This document shows positions 25,846 to 34,554 of a DNA stretch of 64,000 nucleotides, one piece after another. Under the pieces are notes generated by a model. The model saw only the letters and a program-made list of their open reading frames with translations, was not told where the DNA came from and ran no database searches. The stretch covers positions 1 to 64,000 of the forward strand of contig JAUSJA010000030.1 in the NCBI GenBank assembly GCA_030647905.1. The letters are read 5' to 3'. The position numbers were made by a program, and so were the translations under genes. The stretch's first letter is position 1; each line of letters begins with the position of its first letter. The DNA comes from Gemmatimonadaceae bacterium (lineage in GTDB: Bacteria > Gemmatimonadota > Gemmatimonadetes > Gemmatimonadales > Gemmatimonadaceae).

Positions 25846-26886
25846 CTATTCCAGTAGGTCAGTGAGGAGTCGCGAGGTGTGCGTCACGAGCGAGATCACC
25901 TTGTCGTATGGCATTCGCGTCGGACCGATCACACCGATGACTCCGGCCACCGCGCCCGAGCGATACTGCGCGGTCACGATGGTGAAATTCTCGAGCTTCG
26001 GATCGCGGTGCTCGTTTCCGATACTTATGGTAATGCCGGGCATGTCGCTGCGCTGCCTCAGCAGATCCGCCAGATGCTCGTGCGTCTCGGTGAGCGCGAC
26101 GAGCTTCCGCATGTTGTCCACGGTCGCGAACTCGGGCTGCCCAGCGAGCAGCGAAGGCTGGCCGAGCATCACCGTGTCATCCCGCTGGATCGCGGAATCG
26201 AACAGCTGCTCGCCCTCCTCGATGAACACGTTGAGCAGCTCGGCGGCATCGGGCGTCGGCCCGGAGTCGCGGAGCCGCTCGCTGACCGTCGTCCGGATCT
26301 CGCGAAGCGTGAGACCGCCGATCCGGTCGTTGAGAACACGCGTGACTTCAGCAATGGCGGAGTCGGCGATCTCGCCCCGTGCCTCGACGAAGATCGTCCG
26401 CATGGCCCCGCCGGTCAACGTCAGCGCCACGAGCAGGCGCTCCGTCGAGAGCCGTACGAGATCGAGACGCTCCAGCACGCTGTTGTCGAAGCGCGGTCCA
26501 AGCGCGACGCCAAGCTCCTGCGCGATAACGCCGAGACTCTGCGCGGCGCGGCGCAGGATCGCGTCGACGGCAGATCCGCCGGTGGATATCTGCGTGCTGA
26601 GCTGCTGTTGCTCCCGAAGAGGAATGGTCGGCACCGGGTGCAGCGAATCCACGTAGATGCGGTAGGCGACGTCGGTGGGAACACGTCCCGCGGAAGTATG
26701 AGGATGAAAGAGCAGACCCTTGTCCTCGAGGTGGCTCATCGTGTTCCGGATGGTCGCCGGCGAGACGCCAAGTCCGAACCGGCGCGCGATGGCGCTCGAG
26801 CCGGCGGGCTGGGCGGTCTCTACATACGACAGGATGACCGCCTCGAGTACCCGACGTTCTCTCTCGGTCAGCTCGGGGAACGGCAT
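25846..26886 (-). CDS. hrcA: Heat-inducible transcription repressor HrcA
   Basis: HrcA represses chaperone operons by binding CIRCE inverted repeats. The 346-residue protein has the N-terminal winged helix (residues about 5-75; SSAIARRFGLGVSPATIRNTMSHLEDKGLL) followed by the GAF-like dimerisation domain. It lies 22 nt after hemW and 11 nt before dnaJ. No CIRCE sequence (TTAGCACTC-N9-GAGTGCTAA) was seen upstream of hrcA or hemW, so its targets are probably elsewhere. Confidence 0.95.
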   Translation of the reverse strand: MPFPELTERERRVLEAVILSYVETAQPAGSSAIARRFGLGVSPATIRNTMSHLEDKGLLFHPHTSAGRVPTDVAYRIYVDSLHPVPTIPLREQQQLSTQISTGGSAVDAILRRAAQSLGVIAQELGVALGPRFDNSVLERLDLVRLSTERLLVALTLTGGAMRTIFVEARGEIADSAIAEVTRVLNDRIGGLTLREIRTTVSERLRDSGPTPDAAELLNVFIEEGEQLFDSAIQRDDTVMLGQPSLLAGQPEFATVDNMRKLVALTETHEHLADLLRQRSDMPGITISIGNEHRDPKLENFTIVTAQYRSGAVAGVIGVIGPTRMPYDKVISLVTHTSRLLTDLLE

Positions 26887-26908
26887 GACTCCAAACGTAT
26901 CGAGATTT

Positions 26909-28015
26909 TCAAAGACCTGTCAACCCGGCGGCGAGCGAGTCGAGGCGAAGCCAGCCCTCGGGGGTGAGAACGACCGTGCCCTCATTGATTCTCGCCCAGC
27001 CGGCATCGCTCCAACGGCGCGCATGCTCGAGCTCGGCGGTGGAAGTGGCCAGTCCACCAGTCGTGCGCAACCCGAGATATACTCGTTCGGCGTCACGGCT
27101 CTCGGGACCCAGGTGCTCGGAGCCACCAACAGGGCTGCGTCCGTCGCGGAGCCGCGCGACCCATTCGGCGTAAGGCGCAACGTTCCAGCTTCGCGTCGCT
27201 CCATCGAATGAATGAGCGGACGGGCCGACACCCAGATAGTGCGCGCCTGACCAGTATGCCGAGTTGTGTCGCGACTCCTTTCCGGGTCGCGCGAAATTGG
27301 ACACCTCGTAGTGCGTGAAGCCGGCCGCGGTCGCCATTTGGTCGGCGAGGAGGAACTCATCGGCGTACAGATCTTCCGACGCCTGGCGCACGGCTCCGCG
27401 CGCTTCCCAACGGGCGAGCGGAGTATGGCTCTCGACGGTCAACCCGTAGAGCGAGATATGGTCGGGCTCGAGCTCCAGCACCGATTCGAGGTCGGCGCGC
27501 CAGGACCGTCGGAGATGACCGGGGAGCGCGAAGATAAGGTCCACCGACACATTCCGGACTCCGCCCTCCCGAAGCGCACCGACCGCGGCGCGCCCCTGCT
27601 CTGCGTCGTGCGTCCGATGCATCCATTTGAGCGCCGTATCATCGAAGCTCTGGACGCCGAGTGATACGCGATTGATTCCCGCGGCGACCCAGGCGGCCGC
27701 GTCACCGGCAGCCACATCATCCGGATTGGCTTCGAGAGTCACCTCGGCATCAGCCTGGAGCGTGAATCGCTCACGGATCTGACTCAGCAGCCGCGCGACG
27801 CCCTCGGGCCCGAGGCGCGATGGCGTTCCGCCTCCCAGATATACCGTATCGAGCGTGGCCCCTTGAGACAGGGCGTGGTGCCGCCCCAGCTCCGCACGAA
27901 TGCCATCGAGGAATTCATCAACCGGCACCGTGCGCCGAACGGCGATGGCGAAATCGCAGTACGAGCAGCGCCGGACGCAAAAAGGGACGTGGACGTAGAG
28001 GTGGCGGGGCGTCAC
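26909..28015 (-). CDS. hemW: Radical SAM heme chaperone HemW
   Basis: HemW is a radical SAM protein that binds heme and is often misnamed coproporphyrinogen oxidase. In the 368-residue sequence C13, C17 and C20 (CVRRCSYC) form the iron-sulphur motif; GGGTPSRLGP and the HSAYWSGAHYLGVGPSAHS region follow. The HemN family's additional N-terminal residues are absent, which favours HemW. It lies 26 nt after dprA and directly before hrcA, as in Bacillus. Confidence 0.92.
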   Translation of the reverse strand: MTPRHLYVHVPFCVRRCSYCDFAIAVRRTVPVDEFLDGIRAELGRHHALSQGATLDTVYLGGGTPSRLGPEGVARLLSQIRERFTLQADAEVTLEANPDDVAAGDAAAWVAAGINRVSLGVQSFDDTALKWMHRTHDAEQGRAAVGALREGGVRNVSVDLIFALPGHLRRSWRADLESVLELEPDHISLYGLTVESHTPLARWEARGAVRQASEDLYADEFLLADQMATAAGFTHYEVSNFARPGKESRHNSAYWSGAHYLGVGPSAHSFDGATRSWNVAPYAEWVARLRDGRSPVGGSEHLGPESRDAERVYLGLRTTGGLATSTAELEHARRWSDAGWARINEGTVVLTPEGWLRLDSLAAGLTGL

Positions 28016-28041
28016 GTCTCAATATACCCCCCAGAGGCCGA

Positions 28042-28878
28042 CTATCTCCGCCTTACTTCGCCGCTCACGAGACATTCGACCATTCCGCGCAGCTCGAGCG
28101 AAGTCACCGCAGCGAGGCACTCGCGCGCGGGAAGTGCGGCACGCGCGGCCAACTCGTCCATCCCGACAACGCCGCCGCCGAGGGCAGACCATACGCGAGC
28201 ATCGGCCTCGGGGAGCTGGATGGGCTCGGGCTGGGCGGCCGGCGCAGCGCCGACCAGCGCCAAGGCGTCGGCAACGGAGGCGATGACAATCGCTCCGTCG
28301 CGGATGAGCTGATTGGTGCCGTCGCTCTGGGGGGAATCGATCTGTCCCGGCACCGCGGCCACCGGCCGCCCGAGCTCGAGAGCATGGTTGGCGGTGTTGA
28401 GCGCCCCGCTCTTGTGGCCGGCCTCGATCACGATCGTGACTGTACCGAGGGCGGCGATGATTCGGTTGCGCCTGGGGAACGCGCCCTTGTGTGCCCGCGC
28501 TCCCGGCCCGTTTTCCGAAACGAGGAGACCCGATTCGCCGATCACGCGGTGCAGCTCCCGATGGCCAGCGGGATACGGTACGTCCACTCCCGTGCCAAGC
28601 ACCGCGACCGTCTTTCCACGAGTCTCCAGAGCGGTTCGATGGACGACAGAATCGATCCCGCGGGCCATCCCGCTGACGACCGCGATGCCGGCGCGCACCA
28701 TTGCGGCGGAGATTGCGCGGGCGGTTCGAACCCCGTATGGCGTGGGCTCGCGGGTGCCGACGATGGAGACCAGGGGGCGCTCCAGGATGGAGACGTCGCC
28801 GATCGTGAAAAGCTGCGCCGGCGGTTCCACGAGGTCCGACAACGAGACTGGATAGCCCGCCGATCCGCACCCATACAT
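28042..28878 (-). CDS. dprA: DNA-processing protein DprA, Rossmann core without the SAM domain
   Basis: DprA loads RecA on incoming single-stranded DNA during transformation. Core motifs are SIVGTREPTPYG, SGMARGIDSVVH, GTGVDVPYP, FPRRNRIIAALG and GALNTANHALELGRPV, then a C-terminal winged helix (about 215-278). The usual N-terminal SAM-like domain is missing: the Rossmann fold begins within ~35 residues of the start, and obg ends 18 nt upstream. The start may be GTG 28881 or ATG 28878. No other competence genes are in the window. Confidence 0.9.
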   Translation of the reverse strand: MYGCGSAGYPVSLSDLVEPPAQLFTIGDVSILERPLVSIVGTREPTPYGVRTARAISAAMVRAGIAVVSGMARGIDSVVHRTALETRGKTVAVLGTGVDVPYPAGHRELHRVIGESGLLVSENGPGARAHKGAFPRRNRIIAALGTVTIVIEAGHKSGALNTANHALELGRPVAAVPGQIDSPQSDGTNQLIRDGAIVIASVADALALVGAAPAAQPEPIQLPEADARVWSALGGGVVGMDELAARAALPARECLAAVTSLELRGMVECLVSGEVRRR

Positions 28879-28896
28879 CACTTTAGGTACCAGCGG

Positions 28897-29922
28897 TTAA
28901 GGCAATGATAGTTCGTCTTTTGCAACTTCCGCCATAATGCTTTGCTTCATCCGAAGCAGCTCCCTCCACCACGCGGCGAGAAGGCCGTCCAGCCCGGTTC
29001 TGCCCGCCGCACTCACGGCGAACATCGCGAAGGCATTCTCAGTCTCGATCGGAGGAAGGTAGTCCTCGCCGAACAGATCCATCTTGGTGAACACGACGCA
29101 GTGAGGGCGTCGCGCCAGCTCCTGGGAATGCGCGGCGACCTCGTGCCGGAGCTGGTCGTATTCGGCCTGCCAGTCCATCGCATCGATCGGGATGAGGAAG
29201 GCGAGAATCCGGGTTCGCTCGATATGCCGCAGGAATTGCAGGCCCAGCCCTTTCCCTTCGTGGGCCCCTTCGATGATGCCGGGAATGTCCGCCACGACGA
29301 AGGTCCGGTGGTCGGTGAGCTGAACGACGCCGAGGTTCGGTGTCAGGGTCGTGAAGGGATAATTGGCGATTTTCGGTCGTGCCGCCGAGATGACCGACAG
29401 CAGCGTGGACTTGCCGGCATTCGGCTGGCCGACGAGGCCGACATCCGCGATGAGCTTCAGCTCGAGCTCGAGTGTGCGGGCCTCACCCTCCTCCCCCGGC
29501 TGCCATTCCCGGGGTGATTGATGCGTGGCGGTCGCGAAGAAGGTGTTGCCCTTCCCGCCGCGCCCGCCCTTGGCGATAATCGCTTCCTGCCCATCCTCGA
29601 GAATATCGACGAGAATCTCACCGGACTGAGCGTCGCGGATGATCGTGCCCGGAGGCACCGGAAGCACGACATCGGCGCCCGAGTGTCCGGTCTTGTTCGA
29701 CCCCATCCCATGCTCGCCGCGCTCGGCCGCCCAGCGATCGCGATACGTGTAGTCGAGGAGAGTCGCAAGATTACTGTCTCCCCGGACGATGATGTCTCCG
29801 CCCCGGCCACCATCTCCACCGTCGGGCCCGCCCATGGGAACGCGATGCTCGCGCCGGAAGGACGTGCATCCCGATCCCCCGGTACCAGCTTCGACCTTCA
29901 CGATCACGCTATCAACGAACAT
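28897..29922 (-). CDS. obg: GTPase Obg
   Basis: Obg is an essential GTPase linked to 50S assembly and stress. The 341-residue protein starts MFVDSVIVKVEAGTGGSG, with the glycine-rich Obg fold (1-158) and then the G domain: GQPNAGKSTLL (G1), NYPFTTLTPNLG (G2), DIPGIIEGAHEGKGLG (G3), TKMD (G4), SAAG (G5). It lacks the C-terminal OCT domain found in some relatives. The start overlaps the upstream gene by 11 nt. Confidence 0.96.
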   Translation of the reverse strand: MFVDSVIVKVEAGTGGSGCTSFRREHRVPMGGPDGGDGGRGGDIIVRGDSNLATLLDYTYRDRWAAERGEHGMGSNKTGHSGADVVLPVPPGTIIRDAQSGEILVDILEDGQEAIIAKGGRGGKGNTFFATATHQSPREWQPGEEGEARTLELELKLIADVGLVGQPNAGKSTLLSVISAARPKIANYPFTTLTPNLGVVQLTDHRTFVVADIPGIIEGAHEGKGLGLQFLRHIERTRILAFLIPIDAMDWQAEYDQLRHEVAAHSQELARRPHCVVFTKMDLFGEDYLPPIETENAFAMFAVSAAGRTGLDGLLAAWWRELLRMKQSIMAEVAKDELSLP

Positions 29923-30595
29923 TCCCACTCTCCAGTTGCGGTGGAGGATGCCGCCTCGCCGCGACATGCGACAGGAGTGCGTGATATCTCTCCAACTGCT
30001 CTTTGCCCACAAGTGCCTCGAGCGCGTCCAGGGCCGCAGCCACCTCGCCCACAGTCGCGCCACTATTGAGCGCGCCATGAAGATGCGAGTGAAGCTGCCT
30101 TTGCTGCCCGCTGGCGGCGCAAGCGGCCACGATACAGAGCTCGCGCGTCCGCAGATCGAGCCCCGGCCTCGACAACACCTTGCCGTATCCGTCAGTGATC
30201 ATCCAGCTGTCGAGAGCGGGATGGAGCCCGCGGATGTTCTCCCGTAACAGCTCGTACGATTCACCGTAGACAGTCCTGCATGTCTCCTCGCCGCGTCGCA
30301 CCCAATCGGCTCCATTCCGCACGTCCGCGTCGGCGTCCACTTCGGGAGCGTCCTGACCCGATACAGCCCGCCACGTGCGGGCGGCGTTCAGAGTCCTTGG
30401 AAACCCCGCGAACAAATAGGACTGCAGGATCACCTCGTCCACCGATGCGGGGTCGGCCGATGCCACCCCGCTCTCCATCACCGAGCGCGTGGTCTCTTCG
30501 TCCGCACCGGCGATTGCCGCCGCAATCTGCACGAGTGCTTTCGTCGCATCATCCAAGGGCGACAATTTCGTCTGCATATAAGGGGATGGCGGCAT
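29912..30595 (-). CDS. Carboxymuconolactone decarboxylase-like protein
   Basis: This protein of about 227 residues has an all-helical AhpD/CMD-like fold, with two halves of which the second is the clearer (LRTRELCIVAACAASGQQRQLHSHLHGALNSGATVGEVAAAL). The AhpD redox CxxC is not present; only a single cysteine is seen in the AACAASG stretch, so a peroxidase role is unlikely. The start is uncertain between ATGs at 30643, 30595 and 30577. It follows the asparaginase gene and is coupled to obg by an 11-nt overlap. Substrate unknown. Confidence 0.7.
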   Translation of the reverse strand: MPPSPYMQTKLSPLDDATKALVQIAAAIAGADEETTRSVMESGVASADPASVDEVILQSYLFAGFPRTLNAARTWRAVSGQDAPEVDADADVRNGADWVRRGEETCRTVYGESYELLRENIRGLHPALDSWMITDGYGKVLSRPGLDLRTRELCIVAACAASGQQRQLHSHLHGALNSGATVGEVAAALDALEALVGKEQLERYHALLSHVAARRHPPPQLESGNVR

Positions 30596-30614
30596 CGGTG
30601 GCCCACCGCTCCAA

Positions 30615-31649
30615 TCAGATCGTTGCGACTTCGACCGCGGCAAGCGGACGTTGCGCCGAATCGGTGCGCACGGTGGTCTCTCCCACTACCTCGCCACGCG
30701 AATTCTTCACCGGCCTGCGGAGGATCTCGGCGAGGCGCGGTGGGAGTGGATCAGGAAGGGCGTCGAGCTCCTGAAGCAGGCGAACGAGCGCCGGGTACTG
30801 CGCCCGCGGATTTCCGTCCTCGACTTTCACCGTGATCCCGATCGCCAAGTCGAGGATGACGGCCGAATGCACGCCCTCCGCTCCAACCTTTGCGATGACG
30901 CGTCCGTTCGTCTCTTCGATGATGACCGAATCGAAGCGGTCGGTGCCTCCGATCAGGAAGGGATAGCTGGCCATGGCGCTGACGATGCGTGCCGGAATCT
31001 CTTCACCCCGCTTCGCGGCCAATCCGAGCTGGGCGTAGGCGCGAGCCATCCGGTCGAGCGGCAGGCCGAACACCGCTGCACCACAACCGTCGACCGCGAC
31101 TTCAAGCTGGGAGGGCCGGACACCGCTCCAGAGAGCGACCTGGTTCAACATTGCCTGCTGCACGGGGTGATCGGCGCGTTCGTAGTGATTGATCGGCCAT
31201 CCCTGGTGCTGCGCGAGCGCGAGCATCGCAGTGTGCTTTCCCGAGCAGTTGTTGTGGATGCGTTTGACGCGCATTCCGGACTCGCGGACGATCTTGGCCC
31301 CTCGCGGCGACAAGGGCTCCTGCGGTCCACATGCCAGATCCCCTTCCTCGAGCCCGAGCGTGCCGAGCATTCCTTCGACGATCGCCACGTGCTCCGGCTC
31401 TCCGCCGTGGGAGGCGCAGGCGAGGGCCAGCTCCTCGTCTCCCCACCGATTCGCATCGAACCCGCCGCATTCGATAAGCGGCATGACCTGGAAGGGCTTG
31501 GCGCAGGAGCGCCAGTACGTGACGAGTCCCGGATCACCGGCCCGCCCCAGCATCCGGTCGCACCCATCCACTACCGCCGCGTGAACGCGGTGGCAGGATT
31601 CTACCGCGTTTCCACGGGTGACGATGACGTCGAGCTCATGTGATACCAT
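30615..31649 (-). CDS. Class 3 L-asparaginase
   Basis: This 344-residue protein fits the PF06089 asparaginase family (Rhizobium ReAV-like), distinct from the E. coli type I/II and plant enzymes. Signature blocks are YWRSCAKPFQ, ASHGGEPEH, NNCSGKHTAML (the Cys-Ser-Gly-Lys-His catalytic and zinc region) and DGCGAAVFGLP. It would convert asparagine to aspartate and ammonia in the cytoplasm. The stop is upstream of the CMD-like gene, and mlaD ends 6 nt before its start. Confidence 0.88.
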   Translation of the reverse strand: MVSHELDVIVTRGNAVESCHRVHAAVVDGCDRMLGRAGDPGLVTYWRSCAKPFQVMPLIECGGFDANRWGDEELALACASHGGEPEHVAIVEGMLGTLGLEEGDLACGPQEPLSPRGAKIVRESGMRVKRIHNNCSGKHTAMLALAQHQGWPINHYERADHPVQQAMLNQVALWSGVRPSQLEVAVDGCGAAVFGLPLDRMARAYAQLGLAAKRGEEIPARIVSAMASYPFLIGGTDRFDSVIIEETNGRVIAKVGAEGVHSAVILDLAIGITVKVEDGNPRAQYPALVRLLQELDALPDPLPPRLAEILRRPVKNSRGEVVGETTVRTDSAQRPLAAVEVATI

Positions 31650-31655
31650 TACCTC

Positions 31656-32645
31656 CTAAAATACCGAGATGAGCCCTTTTGTGTACCGTCTGGGGTCTCG
31701 ACGCACATCCGTGAGAACGGCGTTGAGCGATGTAACCGCCTTCAATATCTGATCGTAGAGCTCGGCATCGGTGAACAGCTTTTTCGCCGTGCCATTACCG
31801 CGGGACATCGTTCCAACGAGCGTGTCCACGCCGGCGACGGCGGACACGAGCCGGTTATAGAGCTCGTCGTCGCGGAGAAGCTTGCCAACGGTCCCGTTGC
31901 CGTTGTTGACACTCGATCCAAGCTGGGCGACGAGCGTGTCAGCCGAGATCAGCACGCGGTTCAGGTTGTTGTACAGCGCCGGGTCGTTGAGCAGCTGGCC
32001 AACCGTTCCCTTCGGGTTCTGCAGCCGCGCCATGACGACGTTGGTGTTCGCGAGGGTCGCATTCAGGTTGTCGTACAGAGCGCGATTCGTGAGCATCTGC
32101 CCGACGGTTCCCTTTCCGGCGACAACGCCGTCGGCGACCTTCTGAAGCGATCCCGTAAGCGTCACCACGTGGTCAAGCGCTCCCGACGCCTGGACCAGAA
32201 CGGCCTCATAGTCCAGCGCTTCACCCAGCTTCAGCGTGTCGCCGTCGCGAAGCGCCGGAAAGCGCGGCGTCCCGGGCGATATGTCGAAAACCTTGTCGCC
32301 GAGCAATCCCTGCGTCTTGAGGTTTGCCTGTGAATCGCGCCTTATCTGGTTCTGCACCGCGCGATCCACTTCGACGATGATCTTCAGGTTGCGCATCGTG
32401 TCGGTGTCCACCGGCAGGAACTCGATGGATTTGACGCTTCCCGCCAGCTGGCCTGCGACGTTGACCTGGCCCCCGACCCGCAGGCCCGCGGTGTTCGGCA
32501 CGAAGCTCACGAGCGTATATCGCTTGGTGAAGAGGTGCGCCGCCTGCCCGAGCTTGAGGATCGCGATTCCGATGACGACGAGCGCCACCAGAATCACCGC
32601 CCCGACCTTGAGCTGATCCCAGGTGATCACGGTGGAACGTTTCAT
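31656..32645 (-). CDS. mlaD: MlaD-family MCE lipid-transport protein with C-terminal repeats
   Basis: MCE proteins form a hexameric ring in the periplasm that carries lipids between membranes. An N-terminal membrane helix (about 13-32) is followed by the MCE domain (42-125; RVGGQVNVAGQLAGSVKSIEF and LLGDKVFDISPG). From residue 177 there is an array of four similar units, each with GKGTVG or a variant then LLxDxxLYxxL, spaced 34-38 residues. E. coli MlaD has no such array. The gene follows mlaF by 27 nt. MlaB and MlaC are not in the window. Confidence 0.85.
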   Translation of the reverse strand: MKRSTVITWDQLKVGAVILVALVVIGIAILKLGQAAHLFTKRYTLVSFVPNTAGLRVGGQVNVAGQLAGSVKSIEFLPVDTDTMRNLKIIVEVDRAVQNQIRRDSQANLKTQGLLGDKVFDISPGTPRFPALRDGDTLKLGEALDYEAVLVQASGALDHVVTLTGSLQKVADGVVAGKGTVGQMLTNRALYDNLNATLANTNVVMARLQNPKGTVGQLLNDPALYNNLNRVLISADTLVAQLGSSVNNGNGTVGKLLRDDELYNRLVSAVAGVDTLVGTMSRGNGTAKKLFTDAELYDQILKAVTSLNAVLTDVRRDPRRYTKGLISVF

Positions 32646-32672
32646 CCGTATGTCCGATCGATGACGTTCATG

Positions 32673-33611
32673 TCAGAATCCGCCGAGGAAATCACGCAAA
32701 TACCTGTCGTCGCTGCCAGACATTTCTTCCGGGGTGCCGAAGAACACAATCTTCTTCTCCGCGAGTACCGCGATCTTGCTTGCCATCTTGAAGGCCGATC
32801 TAATATCGTGGGTCACGACGATGCTCGTCACTCCCAGCTCGCGCTGCAGCTTGATGATCAGGTGGGTGATCGTCGCGGTGGTAAGCGGATCGAGCCCGGA
32901 GGTGGGCTCGTCGTAGAGCATGATCTTGGGATTGTTGGCCATTCCGCGGGCGATGCCCACGCGCTTCCGCATACCGCCGCTGAGCTCGGAGGGAAGCTGC
33001 TCCATGACCTTGTCGGGATCGAGATCCACGAAGGACAGCTTCTCGCGGACGCGCGTCTCGATGTCCGCCTCGCTCATGTCGGTATGCTCGCGGAGCGGAT
33101 AGGCGATGTTCTCGTACACGGTCATCGAGTCGAACAGAGCGGAACTCTGGAAAACCATCCCCATCTTCTGCCTCACCTTAAGAGCGTCGGTGAAGTTGAG
33201 CTGGGTGATCTCCTCTCCGTCAATGAAGACCTTGCCGCGGTCCGGCACGAGGAGCCGGAGAAGAAGCTTGAGCATGATGGACTTGCCTGAACCCGATTCT
33301 CCCGCGACGACGACTGTCTCGCCTTCGAGCGCCACGAAGGAGATGTCTTCGAGGACCGGCTCGTCGAAGGCGAGATATACATGCTCGAGCTCGATGACCT
33401 TGTTCGGGCTTTGCGCACGCCACTCCTTGGTCGGCATTGCTCCGGGCACCTTGTCGCTCTGGAGCTCGCTTCGTATCGCGGCGCGGACCCGCATGTCGTC
33501 GCCGGTGCGGCGGACGGGAGTATTCACCCCGTCCGGATGGTCCGGCGGAGGCGGAACCTGCTGCCGCCGGTCGTCGCCCGGCTCCCTGCGGTCGTCGCCC
33601 TTGTCCGTCAT
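32673..33611 (-). CDS. mlaF: ABC transporter ATPase MlaF
   Basis: MlaF powers the MlaFEDB lipid transporter of the inner membrane. The 312-residue protein has an extra hydrophilic N-terminus (residues 1-70, rich in P, D and R), then the ABC domain: GESGSGKSIMLKLLLRLLVP (Walker A), FQSSALFDSMTVYENIAYPL (Q-loop), LSGGMRKRVGIARG (signature), MLYDEPTSGLDP (Walker B) and VTHD. The start MTDKGDDRREPG overlaps the mlaE stop by 4 nt. Confidence 0.93.
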   Translation of the reverse strand: MTDKGDDRREPGDDRRQQVPPPPDHPDGVNTPVRRTGDDMRVRAAIRSELQSDKVPGAMPTKEWRAQSPNKVIELEHVYLAFDEPVLEDISFVALEGETVVVAGESGSGKSIMLKLLLRLLVPDRGKVFIDGEEITQLNFTDALKVRQKMGMVFQSSALFDSMTVYENIAYPLREHTDMSEADIETRVREKLSFVDLDPDKVMEQLPSELSGGMRKRVGIARGMANNPKIMLYDEPTSGLDPLTTATITHLIIKLQRELGVTSIVVTHDIRSAFKMASKIAVLAEKKIVFFGTPEEMSGSDDRYLRDFLGGF

Positions 33612-34462
33612 GTGGGGAGGAAGGCAAGAAGCAACTGCGTGATGAAGTAGTCCACCACGAGGATCAGGATGCTCGCCGTCACGACGGTGCGAGTGGTAGC
33701 GACTCCAACGCCTTCCGTTCCACCGGTCGTCTTGAGGCCGAAGTGGCAGCCGACGAGCGATATGATTCCGCCGAACACGAACGGCTTCACGAGCCCGTGC
33801 ACGAAGTCGTTCGGCACGTACTTGAAGATGAACCCGCCGCCGGCGATCTGCTCCCACACGGTGCGCCAGTAGAGCGATGTCGGGATTCCGACATAGGCCG
33901 ACGCAATCACGTTGCCGCCCAGAATTCCGGCGAAGTCGTTGATCACGGTGAGCGTGGGCACCATGATCAGCGCCGCCAGCACGCGGGGCGTGACGAGCTT
34001 GCGGATGGGATCGGTGCCGAGCGTGTTGAGCGCGTCAATCTGCTCGGTGACCCGCATGGATCCGATTTGCGCGGCGATGCCGGAGCCGACGCGGCCGGCA
34101 ACCATGAGTCCGGCCAGTACCGGCCCGAGCTCGCGGATCATGGAGGCAGCGACGAGCCGCCCGATGTACATCGTCGCACCGAAGGTTTTCAGCTGCACCG
34201 ACGACTGCAGTGCGAGAACCATTCCGGTGAAGAATCCAGTCAGCAGCACGATCGGCAGGGACTGCACGCCGATCGAATCCATCTGCTGAATCAGGTCGCT
34301 TCGATAGAAGGGCCGCGAGAACGCGAAGCCGATCGCCTTCCCGCCGAGGACGAAGAACTCCTGCAACGAGTGAATCTTTCGCTTCGCGGCGTTGTTGAAG
34401 CGTCCGAGCAAATTACGGTCTCGTGGTGTAAGCGTAGGCCCCGCGGGCGGCACTCCGGCCAC
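33608..34462 (-). CDS. mlaE: MlaE-family permease
   Basis: MlaE is the membrane permease of the MCE lipid transporter. The protein has an amphipathic entry (KIHSLQEFFVLGGKAIG) and five or so membrane helices with the family's GVQSLPIVLLTGFFTGMVLAL and AGRVGSGIAAQIGSMRVTEQI. The start is unclear: GTG at 34462 (284 residues) has GGAGG directly next to it, too close for a good ribosome site, and a TTG further in is possible. Divergent from hldA. Confidence 0.9.
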   Translation of the reverse strand: MAGVPPAGPTLTPRDRNLLGRFNNAAKRKIHSLQEFFVLGGKAIGFAFSRPFYRSDLIQQMDSIGVQSLPIVLLTGFFTGMVLALQSSVQLKTFGATMYIGRLVAASMIRELGPVLAGLMVAGRVGSGIAAQIGSMRVTEQIDALNTLGTDPIRKLVTPRVLAALIMVPTLTVINDFAGILGGNVIASAYVGIPTSLYWRTVWEQIAGGGFIFKYVPNDFVHGLVKPFVFGGIISLVGCHFGLKTTGGTEGVGVATTRTVVTASILILVVDYFITQLLLAFLPT

Positions 34463-34517
34463 CCTCCCTGATCTTGCGCGAGCCCTAATGTAAGGCGTCC
34501 GCGCGCGGCATGCCCGT

Positions 34518-34546
34518 TTGCTACACCAGTGGCCGCCACTTACCTT
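34518..34546 (+). promoter_or_regulatory. Promoter of hldA, probably producing a leaderless mRNA
   Basis: TTGCTA (34518-34523) and TACCTT (34541-34546) are separated by 17 nt. The -10 box ends 8 nt before the hldA ATG at 34555, so the transcription start would fall on or next to the ATG. There is no Shine-Dalgarno in this gap, consistent with a leaderless message. Confidence 0.5.
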
Positions 34547-34554
34547 GCTCCGCG

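Noticed and set aside
26887-26930. CIRCE operator upstream of hrcA
   Set aside because: No TTAGCACTC or GAGTGCTAA sequence is seen near hrcA or hemW.
28019-28870. Alternative 283-codon frame overlapping dprA
   Set aside because: It is out of frame with clear DprA motifs and has arginine-rich composition.
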